Source: Chryseobacterium capnotolerans
Lineage (GTDB): Bacteria; Bacteroidota; Bacteroidia; Flavobacteriales; Weeksellaceae
Assembly (NCBI RefSeq): GCF_021278965.1
Contig: NZ_CP065589.1
Location: forward strand, 1,865,001 to 1,929,000
DNA length: 64,000 nucleotides
Direction: 5' to 3'
Made by a program: the position numbers and the translations under genes. The notes beneath the pieces were generated by a model. The model saw only the letters and a program-made list of their open reading frames with translations, ran no database searches and was not told the DNA's origin. Shown in pieces: positions 39,671 to 49,004 of this stretch; the stretch's first letter is position 1; each line of letters starts with the position of its first letter.

Positions 39671-40071
39671 TGGAAGATAAATTACCCAAAATTTATTCTA
39701 AAAAGGCCATTTTAGGATTTTCTATTTTTCTGTCTACTCTTTTCGGGGGCGTGCTTTTGTTTCAAAACCTGATGGATGTCAACAAGAAAAAAGAAGCCTA
39801 TACGGTGTTGGGTATTTCTATTGTAATAACAATACTTACAGCTATTATTGTTAATATTCCCGAAAAACCCATGAGTGCACTTGCTTATATTTGTGGGTTT
39901 GCAGGAGGAGCATTATTATCCAATTATTTTGTTCCAAAATATTTTCCTAATGAAGAACAATATCCAAAGAAAGCAATATGGAAACCTTTAATTATTGGAA
40001 TTATTATTGTGGTTATTATTGTTGCATTAACTATATATTCAGCTTCAATCGAAAATAATCAGGGTTACTGA
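39670..40071 (+). CDS. Small membrane protein with four helices
   Basis: 133 residues, translationally coupled to the GT2 gene by the overlap TAATG. Helices at about 12-30, 40-58, 63-85 and 103-126. No family recognised. Coupling to the glycosyltransferase suggests a joint role in the membrane, unproven. Confidence 0.6.
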   Translation: MEDKLPKIYSKKAILGFSIFLSTLFGGVLLFQNLMDVNKKKEAYTVLGISIVITILTAIIVNIPEKPMSALAYICGFAGGALLSNYFVPKYFPNEEQYPKKAIWKPLIIGIIIVVIIVALTIYSASIENNQGY

Positions 40072-40089
40072 TTTTATTGATATATTACA

Positions 40090-40130
40090 AAATACCTCGG
40101 AAAGTGATAAGCTTTTCGAGGTATTTTTTT
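40090..40130 (+). terminator. Terminator after the GT2 operon
   Basis: AAATACCTCG ... CGAGGTATTT stem with an inner AAAG/CTTT pair and an eight-T tail. Confidence 0.85.
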
Positions 40131-40179
40131 TGATCTTTTAGTTTATTTTCCGATCTTAGTGTAAGATGAAAAAACACAA

Positions 40180-41150
40180 ATGGAAAGTATTAGAATTGAA
40201 ATTAAAGATATTACCAATCTGGATTCCCTTTCCAGAGAATATGATCTTTCTAAAGAAGAGCTGATTGCCTTTCACAATCAACATTGTGCCCTGCACGAAA
40301 TTATTCCCGGAAATCTACCGAAATACCTTAAATATATTTATATCCCTGCCGATAAGGAAAGCAAACGGAAAGAGAAAAGTCTCCTCATTTCACAAATAGC
40401 ACTTCCCGATACCCCTGAAGAATCTACCTATGGTATACTGATTACAACTGCTTTACAGGAAACAAGAATACACTACCTTGTTGATATCCAAAGAAAAGAA
40501 AAAATGGCGGTGTCTGTTGTCAGAAAAAAGATATACATCAATGATCAGGAAATAGAACTTATGGTTGAAAAACTAATAGAAACTGCTGGTGAGGCTCTTT
40601 ATCCATTGCAAATTTCTTTAAAAAAGATGGGCGGCCAGAGGCGATACTCAACAGAAATGAGATCAAAAATCGTTGGGAGAGAGAATATTATCCCAAACTA
40701 CATCAATATTATGAAGGCGAGGTAGCAGATGAAATGATAGAGAAGTTAAACCGGTTTTACGAAAACATGAGTGGGAGTACAGAAGTATTGCATCAGAATC
40801 TGTTTTATGCAATTTACTTTATGCCGTTATACATGCTATATCCTGATTATCAGAAAGAAGAAATACTTACCTTCTATTTTCCCTCTCTGGATGAGATAAT
40901 TACTTATACAACCATCTTTTCACTGCAAAAAACACTGACGGATCATGATAAAATTCTGATCCATATAAAAGGAGAACAAATAAATACTCCCATTGCAACA
41001 GATTTAAACAAAGGCACTCTTGACCTTCTTTATCAACTTGATCGAGAGACAAAAAGCATTTCTTCGATAGTGGGGAAATTATCAGCTTTTCATCAAAACA
41101 AGGAAATTGATATTGCTATTGAAATATATGAGCAAAAATCTTATATTTGA
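40180..41150 (+). CDS. LysM-like T6SS-associated protein (frameshifted, missing A)
   Basis: 323 residues after repair. The N-terminal 55 residues resemble a LysM motif (LDSLSREYDLSKEELIAFHN ... LPKYLKYIYIPAD). The frame breaks at the six-A run 40620-40625. A seventh A gives KKDGRPEAILNRNEIKNRWE and links to the part containing EVADEMIEKLNRFYENMSGS. No signal peptide is present, so the LysM is probably cytoplasmic and used for protein contacts, as in phage and T6SS spike adaptors. It opens a gene row with a DUF4280 spike and a Tle-like lipase, so I infer an adaptor or loading role. Confidence 0.7.
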
Positions 41151-41330
41151 TATACCCAATCATTAAAATTAATAGTATGAAATATATTATGACCCTTAAA
41201 AAAACAGGGCATACTTAAATTTCGACCTATTTTGTTACCGGAATAATAAGTTTCCGGAGAGAATGATCTATCTTTTAGATATTTCATGGAAGCTTCAGAA
41301 CAAAATTAAATTGTAAAAACACAAAACACA

Positions 41331-41807
41331 ATGAGCGAAAAACATTTAGTATGCCAGGGAGCTGTCTGTAAGTGCCAGTTCGGCACAGCTCCGGATAAAT
41401 TGCTGGTGAAAACCCAAAGCAAACGATACATTAATGATAAGGAAGGCAGCAGTAAGCTGATGGCTACTCATACAGATATTGGTAAAACTTTCGAAAAAAA
41501 CACTTTTGGAAGTTGCGCCAAGATGAATAACAATCCCTGCCAGGTTACCATCACCCAATGGAGCGGTTACTATCAGAACATCACGCTGGAAGATAATAGC
41601 GGAAAAGCGCTGTTGGAAGACAGTAAAGCGACCTGTCCGATAGGAAGCCCGGACTGTATTACCATTATCAACCACGGACAAACAGCGGAAATTTCTCAAC
41701 AAAACATAGATCATGCACGCCCTGAAGTGCTTGCAGAAGTATTTCTGTTTGCTGATTTAAAGAAAGATGAAGTTGTAGAGGAGGAAGAGGATATCGTTAA
41801 ACTTTAA
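41331..41807 (+). CDS. DUF4280 PAAR-like T6SS spike-tip protein
   Basis: 158 residues. Starts MSEKHLVCQGAVCKCQFGTA, the DUF4280 hallmark, followed by TFEKNTFGSCAKMNNNPCQVT and CPIGSPDCITIINHGQTAEI. Six or more cysteines are spaced as in PAAR-like metal-bound tips. The tail is acidic (EEEEDIVKL). PAAR-like proteins sharpen the VgrG spike and carry effectors. It precedes the second lipase effector by 11 bases, so it is probably its carrier. It has no VgrG next to it, so it would use a VgrG encoded elsewhere. Confidence 0.82.
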   Translation: MSEKHLVCQGAVCKCQFGTAPDKLLVKTQSKRYINDKEGSSKLMATHTDIGKTFEKNTFGSCAKMNNNPCQVTITQWSGYYQNITLEDNSGKALLEDSKATCPIGSPDCITIINHGQTAEISQQNIDHARPEVLAEVFLFADLKKDEVVEEEEDIVKL

Positions 41808-41818
41808 AAAACATATTG

Positions 41819-43802
41819 ATGAAAATTATAGGAGAAACAAGACCCCTTACTTATAAATCATACAGTTACAGCCTGCTGGCCATTACAGGAAGTCCTAAAG
41901 TAAAAGAATGGAAAATAGAATATAATGGTCAGATATTGTCAACGAATGCTGCGGGAACTTTTAAATTCCACCCTAACCTGGCAGGAAAGAAAGTACGACT
42001 TATTGCTGTAGTGGCTCAGAATGGTAAAAATACTGAGCATTCTATTGATTTATTTATTCTTTTGGGAAATCCAAAGATCCTCTCCATAGAATGGCAGGAT
42101 TTCAGAGGAAAACCTATAGGAAAAAGAAGGTAGGCTATCTGGATAAAATACAATTAGCGATTAAAACCATCAATATTTCCAAAGGTGATATCCTGAAAAT
42201 ATCCGTTTATGAGGATGATACCACCGGAGACCGTTCAATGGGAACTTTTACTACCAGCGGCGTAGATGATAAAGGATTTGCCTATCTGTATTTTAACCAA
42301 CTTAGTTTATATCAGGCTAAACTGAATAAAATGGACTGGATTGATGAAGGTGAACATGAATATTACATTAAGGCAGAATATGAAAATTACATCAGCCGTA
42401 CTGAAGAAAAGATACAGCTTGTTGTACAAAATGAGCTGGCACAACATGTTGATAAACCACAACAGACGAATAAGCCAGTGGTAGTTAGTGCCCCTGACAA
42501 CAAACCTAAACAGGATAATAAATCTAAGAGTGACGTAGTTTTCAATATGTTCTTTGATGGAACGATGAATAATATGACCAATACTACGGAAAGGATTAAA
42601 AGAACAGATGTTTATAACAGGAAAAGCAATAAGGAAGATGATAGTTATATCAATTTCTACTCCAATGTGGCTTTATTGTATATGAATAATGAGGTTAAAA
42701 AAAATGAAGATATTATTAAAATTTATACAGAAGGGATAGGTACTGAAGATAAAAGAAAGGATCAGGCTTTTCCAGGAGGAGCATTGGGGACAGGCATCGC
42801 TATTTATATGAGAGGTATTAAAGATAAAGTACAGCGGGGAGTACAGCAAATGAAGGATCTGGTTAATGAAAAATATTTTGCTAATAAAATATCTCTTGGC
42901 AAAGTAACGATCAATGTATTTGGTTTCAGCCGTGGTGCAGCCGCGGCAAGATATTTTTTGTCCCAGGACTCATTGATCGCGATTTATCTGAATTTAAAAA
43001 GTTCTAAAGAAATTACCTTTAACTTTATTGGGTTGTTTGACACCGTTGCATCCTATGGTGTTCTCCATTTAAATGATGTTATTGAGCTTCAGTTGAAATT
43101 AAAAGGGAGAGCAAAAAAGATCGTACAGTTGGCCGCTGCTGATGAATACAGGAATAATTTTAAATTGACTAATATTGATAGTTCTGTAAAAGCGGGAGTA
43201 GGTTACCAGCTTACGATGCCGGGAGTGCATTCAGATATTGGCGGTGGGTACGGTGAAATAAGCGACGAAAAAAGATACTTAGGAGAATACATGCTATATG
43301 GAGATAATGAGAGTACAGCGAAAAAGAACTGGAAAAAATAAAAAAACGTTATATTGAAGAAGGATGGTATCAGCCGGAGCAGTTTATGATTACAAAAGAG
43401 CTTAAAACCAATTTTTCTAAACTGGATACCCTTTCTTACAGTCATTTATATACATTATATGGGGTAAGGAAAGGGTTGTCTAATACTTATCAATATATTC
43501 CTTTATCAATAATGCTAAAACTTTCCGAAAAGTATAGTAATATGAAGTATGATAAACGGTATATCGAAACAGTAGGTAAAAAATATAATGTAGACGATAG
43601 ATTACAGCCAATAAAAAAACAATTGTATGATTATGCAATTGCCAATGATGGTATTAATTCTCTTGCAGTAACATTATCTAAAGAGCAGTTAATGTGGGTG
43701 AGAAATAAATACCTTCATCGCTCAAATAAAGATGATGAGACACTCACTATGGATGGACGTTATGTAGACGGAAAACCAGAAAGAGATATTTTAAAAGGTT
43801 AA
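41819..43802 (+). CDS. T6SS Tle1/DUF2235-like lipase with N-terminal beta domains (two indels)
   Basis: 661 residues after repair. Residues 1-220 are beta-rich, Ig-like in look (ITGSPKVKEWKIEYNGQILS; later LKISVYEDDTTGDRSMGTFT), followed by a Pro/Lys/Asn linker. The catalytic part has NMFFDGTMNN, the elbow GFSRGAAAAR, FIGLFDTVASYG and PGVHSDIGGGYGE. Missing A residues are at 42121-42125 (restoring PIGKKKVGYLDK) and 43321-43325 (restoring STAKKELEKIKKRYIEEGWY). It starts at ATG 41819. The N-terminal extension is absent from the VgrG-linked lipase at 25231, suggesting a different docking mode on the DUF4280 tip. Likely targets are phospholipids of rival cells. Confidence 0.82.
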
Positions 43803-43804
43803 AT

Positions 43805-44266
43805 ATGAAAGTGAATTTTTTATTTACATTAGGGATAATATTGATTTTAACCTTGTTAAAAGATCAATATTATTTTTTAGATTATAGACAGATTATTGCT
43901 ATTTTAACTGCAATAACTCTACTTATATTGTTAATCCAGCTTGTTATTCCACTCATTTCAAGAGTAATAGATAATAAAAGATTTTATAATAAGTTTTTAG
44001 TTTTATTTTTTATGAAAAGGATAGGTATATTATTTTTAAGTTTAGTTCCTATAATACTTACATTTATTTTGGCTAATAATTATTTGATTGATTTTAATTC
44101 AGGCTATTTATTTTTTATATTGAGTAGTATCTTTTGTTTAGGTGTTTTTGGATATATTGTCCTTGAAACAATAATTTTTTATAGAAAAAAGAGGCATCGA
44201 TTATTTTTAATAAATATTTATCTTATTTTCTATGTTTTACTAACCTGTTTTTGTTTTGATGTTTAA
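43805..44266 (+). CDS. Membrane protein with four helices in the effector operon
   Basis: 153 residues, very AT-rich codons. Helices at about 5-22, 28-52, 68-92 and 98-120 with a fifth likely near the C-terminus. No family recognised. It begins 3 bases after the lipase gene and is followed by a DUF2931 lipoprotein. In the DUF2931 protein at 57653-59172 a similar multi-helix segment is fused to DUF2931, which suggests this protein is the detached membrane partner of the downstream gene and part of immunity. Confidence 0.6.
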   Translation: MKVNFLFTLGIILILTLLKDQYYFLDYRQIIAILTAITLLILLIQLVIPLISRVIDNKRFYNKFLVLFFMKRIGILFLSLVPIILTFILANNYLIDFNSGYLFFILSSIFCLGVFGYIVLETIIFYRKKRHRLFLINIYLIFYVLLTCFCFDV

Positions 44267-44270
44267 TACT

Positions 44271-45368
44271 ATGAAAAATATAATTATATCAATTTTGATT
44301 GCTTTCTTTTGTAGTGGCTGCGAAAAAATAAATAATATGAACAATAAGTACGAATGGCTGATTTTGACAACTGCCGATATGGGATATAATATGGAAATTG
44401 TAGATGGATCCTTTTATGATAATAAGGGAGAAGGTATCGCTGGAATTCCTAGCAGGTAGGTTTTGCAATCTCAATGGTGGAATGGAGATTCCGGAGTTAT
44501 GATTGTAGGAGAGCAATATAGACCCATTCCTTTCGGTATGAAAATCAAATGGTTTTCTTATGCGGAAGACAAGTTTTATGAAGGCGATTTTAAATTGGAT
44601 TATGAAAAATTGTCTGGACTTTTTAAAGAAGGATTAAACTGTAAAGAAAGTTCTAATTATAAATATTTTAAAATAGCCCTTGCTCCTGGTGGGCAGGTAT
44701 TTCTTTATTTATTAGGAGGGAATTCTCTCTTAGTTGGTGATTTTTTAGCGAAAGAAAGCCATTCGTTGCAATGGACTGATTTAGGAAATCATACAAATGC
44801 AGAAAGAAAAGATGATGTAAAATATTATCAAAGTAAAATGCCTCTCCAAACGCAGCAGGAAATTTCAGAAAAAAGAATCAATACCCAGATTTGGAAAGAT
44901 ATTAACCTCCATTATCCATGGAGCTATACTTTTAAGGTAGCAGATTTTAATAATTCCTTTGATTTAAAAGAAAAAGATATAATAGTCAACTATATCAATG
45001 GAGAGAATGCACGATGTATCTCTGAAATAGATTACTTAACGAAGGCCTCTCCCAAAGCAATCCCATTGGAGATCGATGGAGAATTTGAAACTTCTGCCGG
45101 AAGGAAATTTACCATTCGCATCTATCCTGGTAATGTAAATGGACAAGAGCCTCAAAAGCAGACATACGAGATACAAAGAGGTCGTGAGCAGGAGCTTGTA
45201 AAATTATTTAAAGATTTTTATGCAAAAATAGGGAAGAAAGATTTTGAGATCCATTTAAAACTTTCACCAGATTTTAAAACCGGTAAAGTATATCTTAAGA
45301 AAGGTAATTTAGAGCAGAAAATCCCAAAAGTACAAGTAGATATTTTCGATATGACATTTGATCAATGA
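44271..45368 (+). CDS. DUF2931 lipoprotein with an in-frame stop, likely immunity gene
   Basis: 365 codons including an internal TAG at 44457-44459. Lipoprotein signal MKNIIISILIAFFCSGC. Before the stop: NKYEWLILTTADMGYNMEIV. After it, in the same frame: QSQWWNGDSGVMIVGEQ, KIKWFSYAEDKFYEGDFKLD, and the DUF2931 hallmark ALAPGGQVFLYLLGG. The second half (KDINLHYPWSYTFKV onward) is intact. Unlike the other defects in the window this is not an indel. It could be a point sequencing error or a real nonsense mutation. If real, the cell would lack this immunity protein beside its lipase. Confidence 0.7.
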
Positions 45369-45457
45369 TCAATAAGCTATTCCCAATATTACTCTCATTA
45401 TTGATTGTTTTGCAATTTTTTAGAGGTAAAAAGATTAAACTGGATAAACAAAAATAG
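45365..45457 (+). CDS. Possible 30-residue single-helix peptide
   Basis: ATG overlaps the DUF2931 stop (ATGA coupling). The product MINKLFPILLSLLIVLQFFR followed by a Lys-rich tail is one membrane helix. The helix-QFFR pattern resembles the N-terminal anchor of Bacteroidota heme-binding-domain proteins, so it may be a gene remnant. Low confidence. Confidence 0.3.
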   Translation: MINKLFPILLSLLIVLQFFRGKKIKLDKQK

Positions 45458-45795
45458 CTAAGATTTGGAGTGGTTAGAAAGTATATTTATATTGAAAATA
45501 TTATTAAGGTGATATAAGGATTAAATAATATCTTTTGGAAAGCTTAAAAAAGATTAGGTAAAATCAGAATATAAAAGAAGAACATCCATTTATTGGGTGT
45601 TTTTTTATTGCTGTCTATAAAAAATGGCCACCATATGGAAACTAAAAATTGAAAATTATCAGGTATTTTATTGTCAAAAGACAAAGATTTTTAGAAATTT
45701 TAATCCTATTTTTGTTAAAACATATTATTGAAAGCCCGGAAAACTTTCAATAAAATAGATCATCATGATCATCAGTAGAATATTTGAAATTAAAT
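45458..45795. other. Intergenic region with a terminator
   Basis: No gene seen. A hairpin ACATCCA / TGGGTGT with T tail at 45582-45606 probably ends the effector operon. Confidence 0.5.
45582..45606 (+). terminator. Terminator of the second effector operon
   Basis: Seven-pair stem (one wobble) with loop TTTAT and a T tail. Confidence 0.65.
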
Positions 45796-46497
45796 ATGAA
45801 AAAAGTACTATACACATTGATGCTGGTTGCAGTGGTTTCCTGCGGGAAAGTTTCTCCAAAAGGAAATATTGAAAAGAAGGATGTGGATGTTCCGGAATTT
45901 GTTAATCTGGATCTGAACGGTAAATTCCGTGTATTTTATGCCAAAGGTCCCAAAAACTTTGTGGAAATAGAAACCTATCCCAATGTTGCCAATAACCTTG
46001 ACGTAGATGTAAAGGATAAAACCCTTTCTATCAAAGAAAAAAGAGGAACCAAAGGTGTAGACTTCTACAATGTAACGATCTATTCAAAATATAATCTTGA
46101 AAAAGTAGCCGTTTCCGACTCTGTGGAAGTGAATATTTCAAGCGAAATTAAAACAGATAATTTCAGACTGAATATGAAGAACAATGCAAGTTTCATGGGA
46201 TCTGTCAATACAAGAAGGGCAGAAGTGGAAATGCATAACAGAAGCCGTGCTAACTTTTTAGGATTAACAAAGGATGCAGTGATAAAGATTTCTGATACTG
46301 CAAGTTTAATTGCACCGTATTGGAAAATTACCAATCTGAATATCGACTCCAAAAATGGAAACTATGCGGAGGTGAATGTAAAAGACTCTTTAAAAGGAAA
46401 TATTCAGAATACAGCAAAATTTATTTACTATAATGACCCGATCAGAGCATTTAAAGTAGAGAAAACAACGAAAGTTGAGAATAAGAAATTAGAGTAA
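45796..46497 (+). CDS. Head-GIN domain (DUF2807) lipoprotein
   Basis: 233 residues from ATG 45796; the in-frame TTG 12 bases earlier is not needed. Lipoprotein signal MKKVLYTLMLVAVVSC. The DUF2807 right-handed beta-helix is visible: FVNLDLNGKFRVFYAKG, VEIETYPNVANNLDVDVKDK, and repeated short strands (RLNMKNNASFMGSV, AEVEMHNRSRANFLGL, AVIKISDTASL, LNIDSKNGNYAEVNV). Bacteroidota carry many such surface or periplasmic proteins; the function is not settled. Its stop is directly followed by the first 154-bp repeat. Confidence 0.82.
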   Translation: MKKVLYTLMLVAVVSCGKVSPKGNIEKKDVDVPEFVNLDLNGKFRVFYAKGPKNFVEIETYPNVANNLDVDVKDKTLSIKEKRGTKGVDFYNVTIYSKYNLEKVAVSDSVEVNISSEIKTDNFRLNMKNNASFMGSVNTRRAEVEMHNRSRANFLGLTKDAVIKISDTASLIAPYWKITNLNIDSKNGNYAEVNVKDSLKGNIQNTAKFIYYNDPIRAFKVEKTTKVENKKLE

Positions 46498-46499
46498 AA

Positions 46500-46653
46500 G
46501 GCTGGAAGATGGGAGCCGGAAGCTGGAGGTAATTCTAGTTGGCAGAACTTCTTTTCCGTTTTTTTAATTAAATTTAAAAATCAATAAAAGGCAGAAGTCT
46601 GAATCAGGGAATGCAATATCTTCCATCTCCCAGCTTCTCACTTCCAGCCTAAT
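46500..46653. repeat. 154-bp repeat, copy A
   Basis: Begins GGCTGGAAGATGGGAGCCGG and ends CTTCCAGCCTAAT. It differs from copy B (47023-47176) at only three positions. Its outer ends, GGCTGGAAG and CTTCCAGCC, are inverted repeats, and AAGCTGG / CCCAGCTT pair inside them, so the whole unit can fold like a small inverted-repeat element. Confidence 0.92.
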
Positions 46654-46664
46654 AAAATAAACAC

Positions 46665-47021
46665 ATGAGCTTCAAATTTGAAAAATTGGTAATCTGGCAG
46701 AAATCAATGGATTTCGGAGAGGAGATTTTCAATTTGTCTCAAGGTTTTCCAAAAGATGAAGCATTTAATCTTACTTCACAAATAAGGAGAGCCGTAGATT
46801 CTATAGCGTTGAATATTTCTGAAGGAAGTATTTTACAGTCAAAATTAGAATTTAAAAAATTTTTAGGATACTCGATCCGCTCTTTGGCAGAAACAGTAAC
46901 CTGCTTATATAAAGCAAAAAATAGAAAGTATATTACAGAAATAGAGTTTAATCAATTTTATAATGAAAGTTATAATTTAATGAATCAAATTATAGCTTTT
47001 AGAAATCAGATAAAAGATTAA
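46665..47021 (+). CDS. Four-helix-bundle protein (S23/IVP family) in a repeat-flanked cassette
   Basis: 118 residues. Starts MSFKFEKLVIWQKSMDFGEE and contains the family hallmarks FNLTSQIRRAVDSIALNISE followed by GS, and FLGYSIRSLAETVTCLYKAK. This is the four-helix-bundle family first seen in 23S rRNA intervening sequences and also related to Avd of diversity-generating retroelements; such proteins bind nucleic acid. The stop TAA is one base from repeat B and the start is 12 bases after repeat A. The gene thus exactly fills the space between two 154-bp copies, as expected for a mobile cassette. No reverse transcriptase or rRNA gene is nearby. Confidence 0.85.
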   Translation: MSFKFEKLVIWQKSMDFGEEIFNLSQGFPKDEAFNLTSQIRRAVDSIALNISEGSILQSKLEFKKFLGYSIRSLAETVTCLYKAKNRKYITEIEFNQFYNESYNLMNQIIAFRNQIKD

Positions 47022-47022
47022 T

Positions 47023-47176
47023 GGCTGGAAGATGGGAGCCGGAAGCTGGAGATAATTCTAGTTGGCAGAACTTCTTTTCCGTTTTTTTAATTAAATTTAA
47101 AAATCAATAAAAGGCAGAGGTCTGAATCAGGGAATGTAATATCTTCCATCTCCCAGCTTCTCACTTCCAGCCTAAT
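47023..47176. repeat. 154-bp repeat, copy B
   Basis: Direct repeat of 46500-46653 with three differences in 154 positions (98%). The repeat plus gene forms a 523-bp unit. Confidence 0.92.
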
Positions 47177-47196
47177 TAAAGACAAAATAATAAATC

Positions 47197-47270
47197 AAAA
47201 AGCTGAAAGGTTGAATCCGGGACAAAAATAACATCCCTCTTCCAGCCTCCAGCTTCCAAACTAAACTAAA
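47197..47270. repeat. Diverged partial third copy of the repeat end
   Basis: AAAAAGCTGAAAGGTTGAAT ... CTCTTCCAGCCTCCAGCTTC resembles the right half of copies A and B in order and spacing of words but is much diverged. It ends just before the phosphohexomutase start. Confidence 0.5.
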
Positions 47271-47271
47271 T

Positions 47272-48987
47272 ATGAATACATTAGAAAAAGCGAAACTTTG
47301 GTTAAGTGATACATTCGATGCAGAAACGAGAAATGCTGTACAGGCATTAATCGATAGTAATTCTCCTGATTTAGAGGATTCTTTCTACAGAGAACTGGAA
47401 TTCGGAACAGGAGGAATGCGTGGGATTATGGGAGTAGGAACGAACCGCTTAAATAAATATACATTAGGACAGGCAACTCAGGGATTAGCAAACTATATGC
47501 TGGAGCAGTTCAAAGGAGAAGAAATTAAAGTAGCCATTGCCTATGACGTTCGTCACAATTCGAAAGAATTCGGGAAACTGGTAGCAGATGTTTTAACAGC
47601 AAACGGAATTAAAGTATTGCTTTTCAAAGATCACAGACCCACTCCAGAACTTTCTTTCACGGTTCGCGATAAAAAATGTAACGGAGGAATTGTATTAACG
47701 GCCTCTCACAACCCACCTGAATATAACGGGTACAAAGTATACTGGAATGACGGAGCACAGATCGTTCCGCCAAACGATGAAGCGATTATCAAAGAAGTTT
47801 ATTCTGTAAAATTCGAAGAAATTAAATTCAACGGAAATGATGATCTGATCGAATGGATCGGAGAGGAGCAGGATGATGTGTATATTGATGCATGTATTGA
47901 AAACTCTACATACCAGAATGAAGGAAAAGAAAACTTAAATATTGTTTTCACTTCTATTCACGGGACAACTTATACTACAATTCCTAAAGCTTTAGCAAAA
48001 GCAGGTTTCAAAAAAGTAGATCTGGTAAAAGAGCAAATGATCCCGAGTGGAAATTTCCCAACCGTAGACTCTCCAAACCCGGAAGAGCCTGCAGCATTGG
48101 AAATGGCAATGGATCTTGCAAAAATTACCAATGCTGATATCGTGATCGGAACAGACCCGGATGGTGACAGATTAGGAATTGCCGTAAGAAACCTGGATGG
48201 CGAAATGCAGTTGTTGAATGGTAACCAAACCAATACCATTCTTACCTATTATATCCTGAATGAATGGAGAAAACAAGGAAGAATTACTGGAAAAGAATTC
48301 ATTGGTTCTACCATCGTAACTTCAGATATTTTCTATGATATTGCACAGAAATTCGGAGTTGAGTGTAAAGTGGGTCTTACAGGATTCAAATGGATTGGAA
48401 AAATGATCCGTGAAGCAGAAGGAACTCAGAAATTTGTATGTGGTGGAGAAGAAAGTTTCGGTTTCATGACCGGAGACTTTGTTCGTGATAAGGATTCTTG
48501 TGGAAGTATCCTTGTAGCATGCGAAATTGCAGCTTGGTGTAAAGCTAATGGCAAAACCATGTATCAGTACATGATTGAGATCTATGAAGACCTTGGAATG
48601 TATTATGAAGGATTGGTAAACATCGTAAGAAAAGGAAAAGAAGGTGCTGAAGAAATTCAGAATATGATGAAAAACTTCCGCGAAAACCCTCCAAAAGAAT
48701 TGGCAGGTTCGTTAGTGGAAGAAGTGAAAGACTTCAAGGAACAGACAAGTCTTACCATTTCATCAGGAGAGAAAAAAGTGATGAACGAAATTCCACAGTC
48801 TAATGTATTGATTTATTATACTCAGGATGGAACTAAAGTTTGTGTAAGACCATCAGGAACAGAACCAAAAATTAAATTCTATGTTTCAGTAAAAGACGCC
48901 ATCTCTTCTGAAGCAGATTTTAAAGATAAATTAAAATCACTGGAAGCTAAAATTCAGGCGGTTAAAACAGATTTAAAACTGGATTAA
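47272..48987 (+). CDS. Phospho-sugar mutase (phosphoglucomutase/phosphomannomutase)
   Basis: 571 residues. The phosphoserine is Ser145 in VLTASHNPPEYNGYKVYW, the metal loop is GTDPDGDRLGIAV, the sugar-binding loop is CGGEESFGFMTGDFVRDKDS, and the phosphate-binding C-terminal loop is CVRPSGTEPKIKFYVS. The N-terminal motif is ELEFGTGGMRGIMGVGTNRL. The length and sequence match the long Bacteroidota PGM/PMM type that interconverts hexose 1- and 6-phosphates for glycan synthesis and storage. It begins next to the repeat cassette, so its promoter may lie in or near the repeat. Confidence 0.93.
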   Translation: MNTLEKAKLWLSDTFDAETRNAVQALIDSNSPDLEDSFYRELEFGTGGMRGIMGVGTNRLNKYTLGQATQGLANYMLEQFKGEEIKVAIAYDVRHNSKEFGKLVADVLTANGIKVLLFKDHRPTPELSFTVRDKKCNGGIVLTASHNPPEYNGYKVYWNDGAQIVPPNDEAIIKEVYSVKFEEIKFNGNDDLIEWIGEEQDDVYIDACIENSTYQNEGKENLNIVFTSIHGTTYTTIPKALAKAGFKKVDLVKEQMIPSGNFPTVDSPNPEEPAALEMAMDLAKITNADIVIGTDPDGDRLGIAVRNLDGEMQLLNGNQTNTILTYYILNEWRKQGRITGKEFIGSTIVTSDIFYDIAQKFGVECKVGLTGFKWIGKMIREAEGTQKFVCGGEESFGFMTGDFVRDKDSCGSILVACEIAAWCKANGKTMYQYMIEIYEDLGMYYEGLVNIVRKGKEGAEEIQNMMKNFRENPPKELAGSLVEEVKDFKEQTSLTISSGEKKVMNEIPQSNVLIYYTQDGTKVCVRPSGTEPKIKFYVSVKDAISSEADFKDKLKSLEAKIQAVKTDLKLD

Positions 48988-49004
48988 TCATCTGATAAAG
49001 CAAT

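Noticed and set aside
46500..47176. Insertion sequence
   Set aside because: There are flanking repeats but no transposase; the enclosed gene is a four-helix-bundle protein, not a DDE or HUH enzyme.
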